A stretch of DNA of 32,177 nt, from NCBI GenBank assembly GCA_025462755.1, contig JAOAPF010000035.1:1-32177 (forward strand), written 5' to 3'. Made by a program: the position numbers and the translations under genes. Origin of the DNA: Edaphobacter sp. GTDB lineage: Bacteria > Acidobacteriota > Terriglobia > Terriglobales > Acidobacteriaceae. The first letter of the stretch is position 1, and every line of letters begins with the position of its first letter. Positions 31,524 to 32,177 of the stretch are shown here, in pieces. Under the pieces are notes generated by a model. It saw only the letters and a program-made list of their open reading frames with translations, was not told where the DNA came from and did not search any database.

Positions 31524-32177
31524 TCACGGCTTTGCGACGACGGGAAGTTCGATGAAGCTGGCTTGCCCGGGCCCATGGTAGATGCGCTGCTCCGCCTTGC
31601 GATAGTCCTGCGGTTTGGCCCAGAAGATGTTCGGGATGAAGGTCTGAGGATTACGGTCGTAGAGCGGGAACCAGCTGGATTGCACCTGTACCATGATGCG
31701 GTGGCCGGGTAGAAAAACGTGGTTTGCGGGTGGCAGATTGAACTTGTAGAGGAGCGGCTGGCCCGAAGCGATTGGCTTTGGATTTTCGAGGCTCTCGCGG
31801 TAGCGGCCGCGGAAGATGTCGGCGGAGACCATGAACTGGTAGCCCCCCATCTTCGGCTGGCCGGCGACTTCGTCGGGGTAGACGTCGAGGACCTTGACGA
31901 CCCAGTCGGAGTCGGTTCCGCTGGTGGAGGCGATGAGGTTGGCGACGGGCTGGCCGCTGATCTTTACCGAGGTGGTGAGCACGTCCGAGGTGAAGACGGC
32001 GACGTCTGTGCGGCCGGATGCTTCGCGCTGGTCGTCGGCGAGCCAGTTCGGCCAGGTAAGGCCGTTGTCGTAGCCGACGGGTTGAATGGGGCGCGCCCGA
32101 AAGGGCACGGGCTTCGAAGGGTCGGAGATGTATTCGTCGAACGGCGCGTCATCCTGCTTAGGCGCGGTAAAGCTGAG
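31524..32177 (-). CDS. CocE/NonD family hydrolase, C-terminal fragment
   Basis: The frame is open to the end of the window (first codon at 32177-32175) and gives the last 217 residues. The part seen is the jelly-roll domain of the X-Pro dipeptidyl-peptidase S15/CocE family: WLADDQREASGRTDVAVFTS split near the start, then SDWVVKVLDVYPDE, YQFMVSADIFRGRYRESLENP, YKFNLPPANHVFLPGHRIMVQVQSSWFPLYDRNPQT. The catalytic alpha/beta domain with the serine lies outside the window. Such proteins hydrolyse esters, acyl-peptides or beta-lactam side chains; the natural substrate is unknown, and an exported form is common in Acidobacteria. panB begins 145 bases after its stop on the same strand. Confidence 0.88.
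   Translation of the reverse strand, partial: LSFTAPKQDDAPFDEYISDPSKPVPFRARPIQPVGYDNGLTWPNWLADDQREASGRTDVAVFTSDVLTTSVKISGQPVANLIASTSGTDSDWVVKVLDVYPDEVAGQPKMGGYQFMVSADIFRGRYRESLENPKPIASGQPLLYKFNLPPANHVFLPGHRIMVQVQSSWFPLYDRNPQTFIPNIFWAKPQDYRKAEQRIYHGPGQASFIELPVVAKP

Overview
The window is high-GC bacterial chromosome, most likely from an Acidobacteriota of the Terriglobales type (Edaphobacter/Granulicella/Terriglobus relatives). That assignment is inference. It rests on the mix of an ABC permease joined to an M1 aminopeptidase, a PEP-CTERM protein, a GH105 hydrolase, a dispersed GTCATCCTGA...GGATC repeat, and many short monocistronic genes with a strong C-rich codon bias. There is no phage, IS element, CRISPR array, rRNA or tRNA that I can support.

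Left part (1-6.5 kb): the end of an aldo/keto reductase with a clean intrinsic terminator, then the chromosome-partitioning neighbourhood: rsmG, a small one-helix membrane protein, two parS sites (one inside a perfect 32-bp palindrome), parA and parB. After parB come an exported amidohydrolase, an isoprenylcysteine-methyltransferase-like membrane enzyme and, on the minus strand, an HU-type DNA-binding protein. rsmG, parA/parB with parS, HU and (16 kb away) mnmE suggest the region lies fairly near the replication origin, but no dnaA or convincing oriC is present.

Middle part (6.9-20.8 kb): accessory and housekeeping genes mixed. An alpha/beta hydrolase of the non-haem chloroperoxidase type faces a TetR regulator, which diverges from a SRPBCC-domain gene whose 5' end looks frameshifted. 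An LLM flavin oxidoreductase is followed by two tandem ~140-bp repeat copies, a DUF2461 protein, a stomatin/SPFH protein and an AI-2E-type transporter carrying a C-terminal cobalamin-binding-like module without the usual ligand histidine. Next are a decayed serine-peptidase relic, a small methyltransferase, a STAS protein, a small membrane protein, a GH105 glycoside hydrolase, a PEP-CTERM protein and mnmE behind an odd CACCACG-rich leader.

Right part (20.8-32.2 kb), visibly lower in GC up to about 29.5 kb: a PQQ dehydrogenase with an inserted cytochrome c domain. Opposite it is a minus-strand operon of ABC ATPase, ABC permease and M1 metallopeptidase, the last two apparently one gene broken by a frameshift. 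Then come a membrane diguanylate cyclase, panC and panB (pantothenate synthesis), and the C-terminal part of a CocE/NonD hydrolase running off the end.

I do not see a clear undescribed multi-gene system. The best leads are the AI-2E/corrinoid-fold fusion, the split permease-peptidase, the small membrane protein beside parS, and the repeat families.
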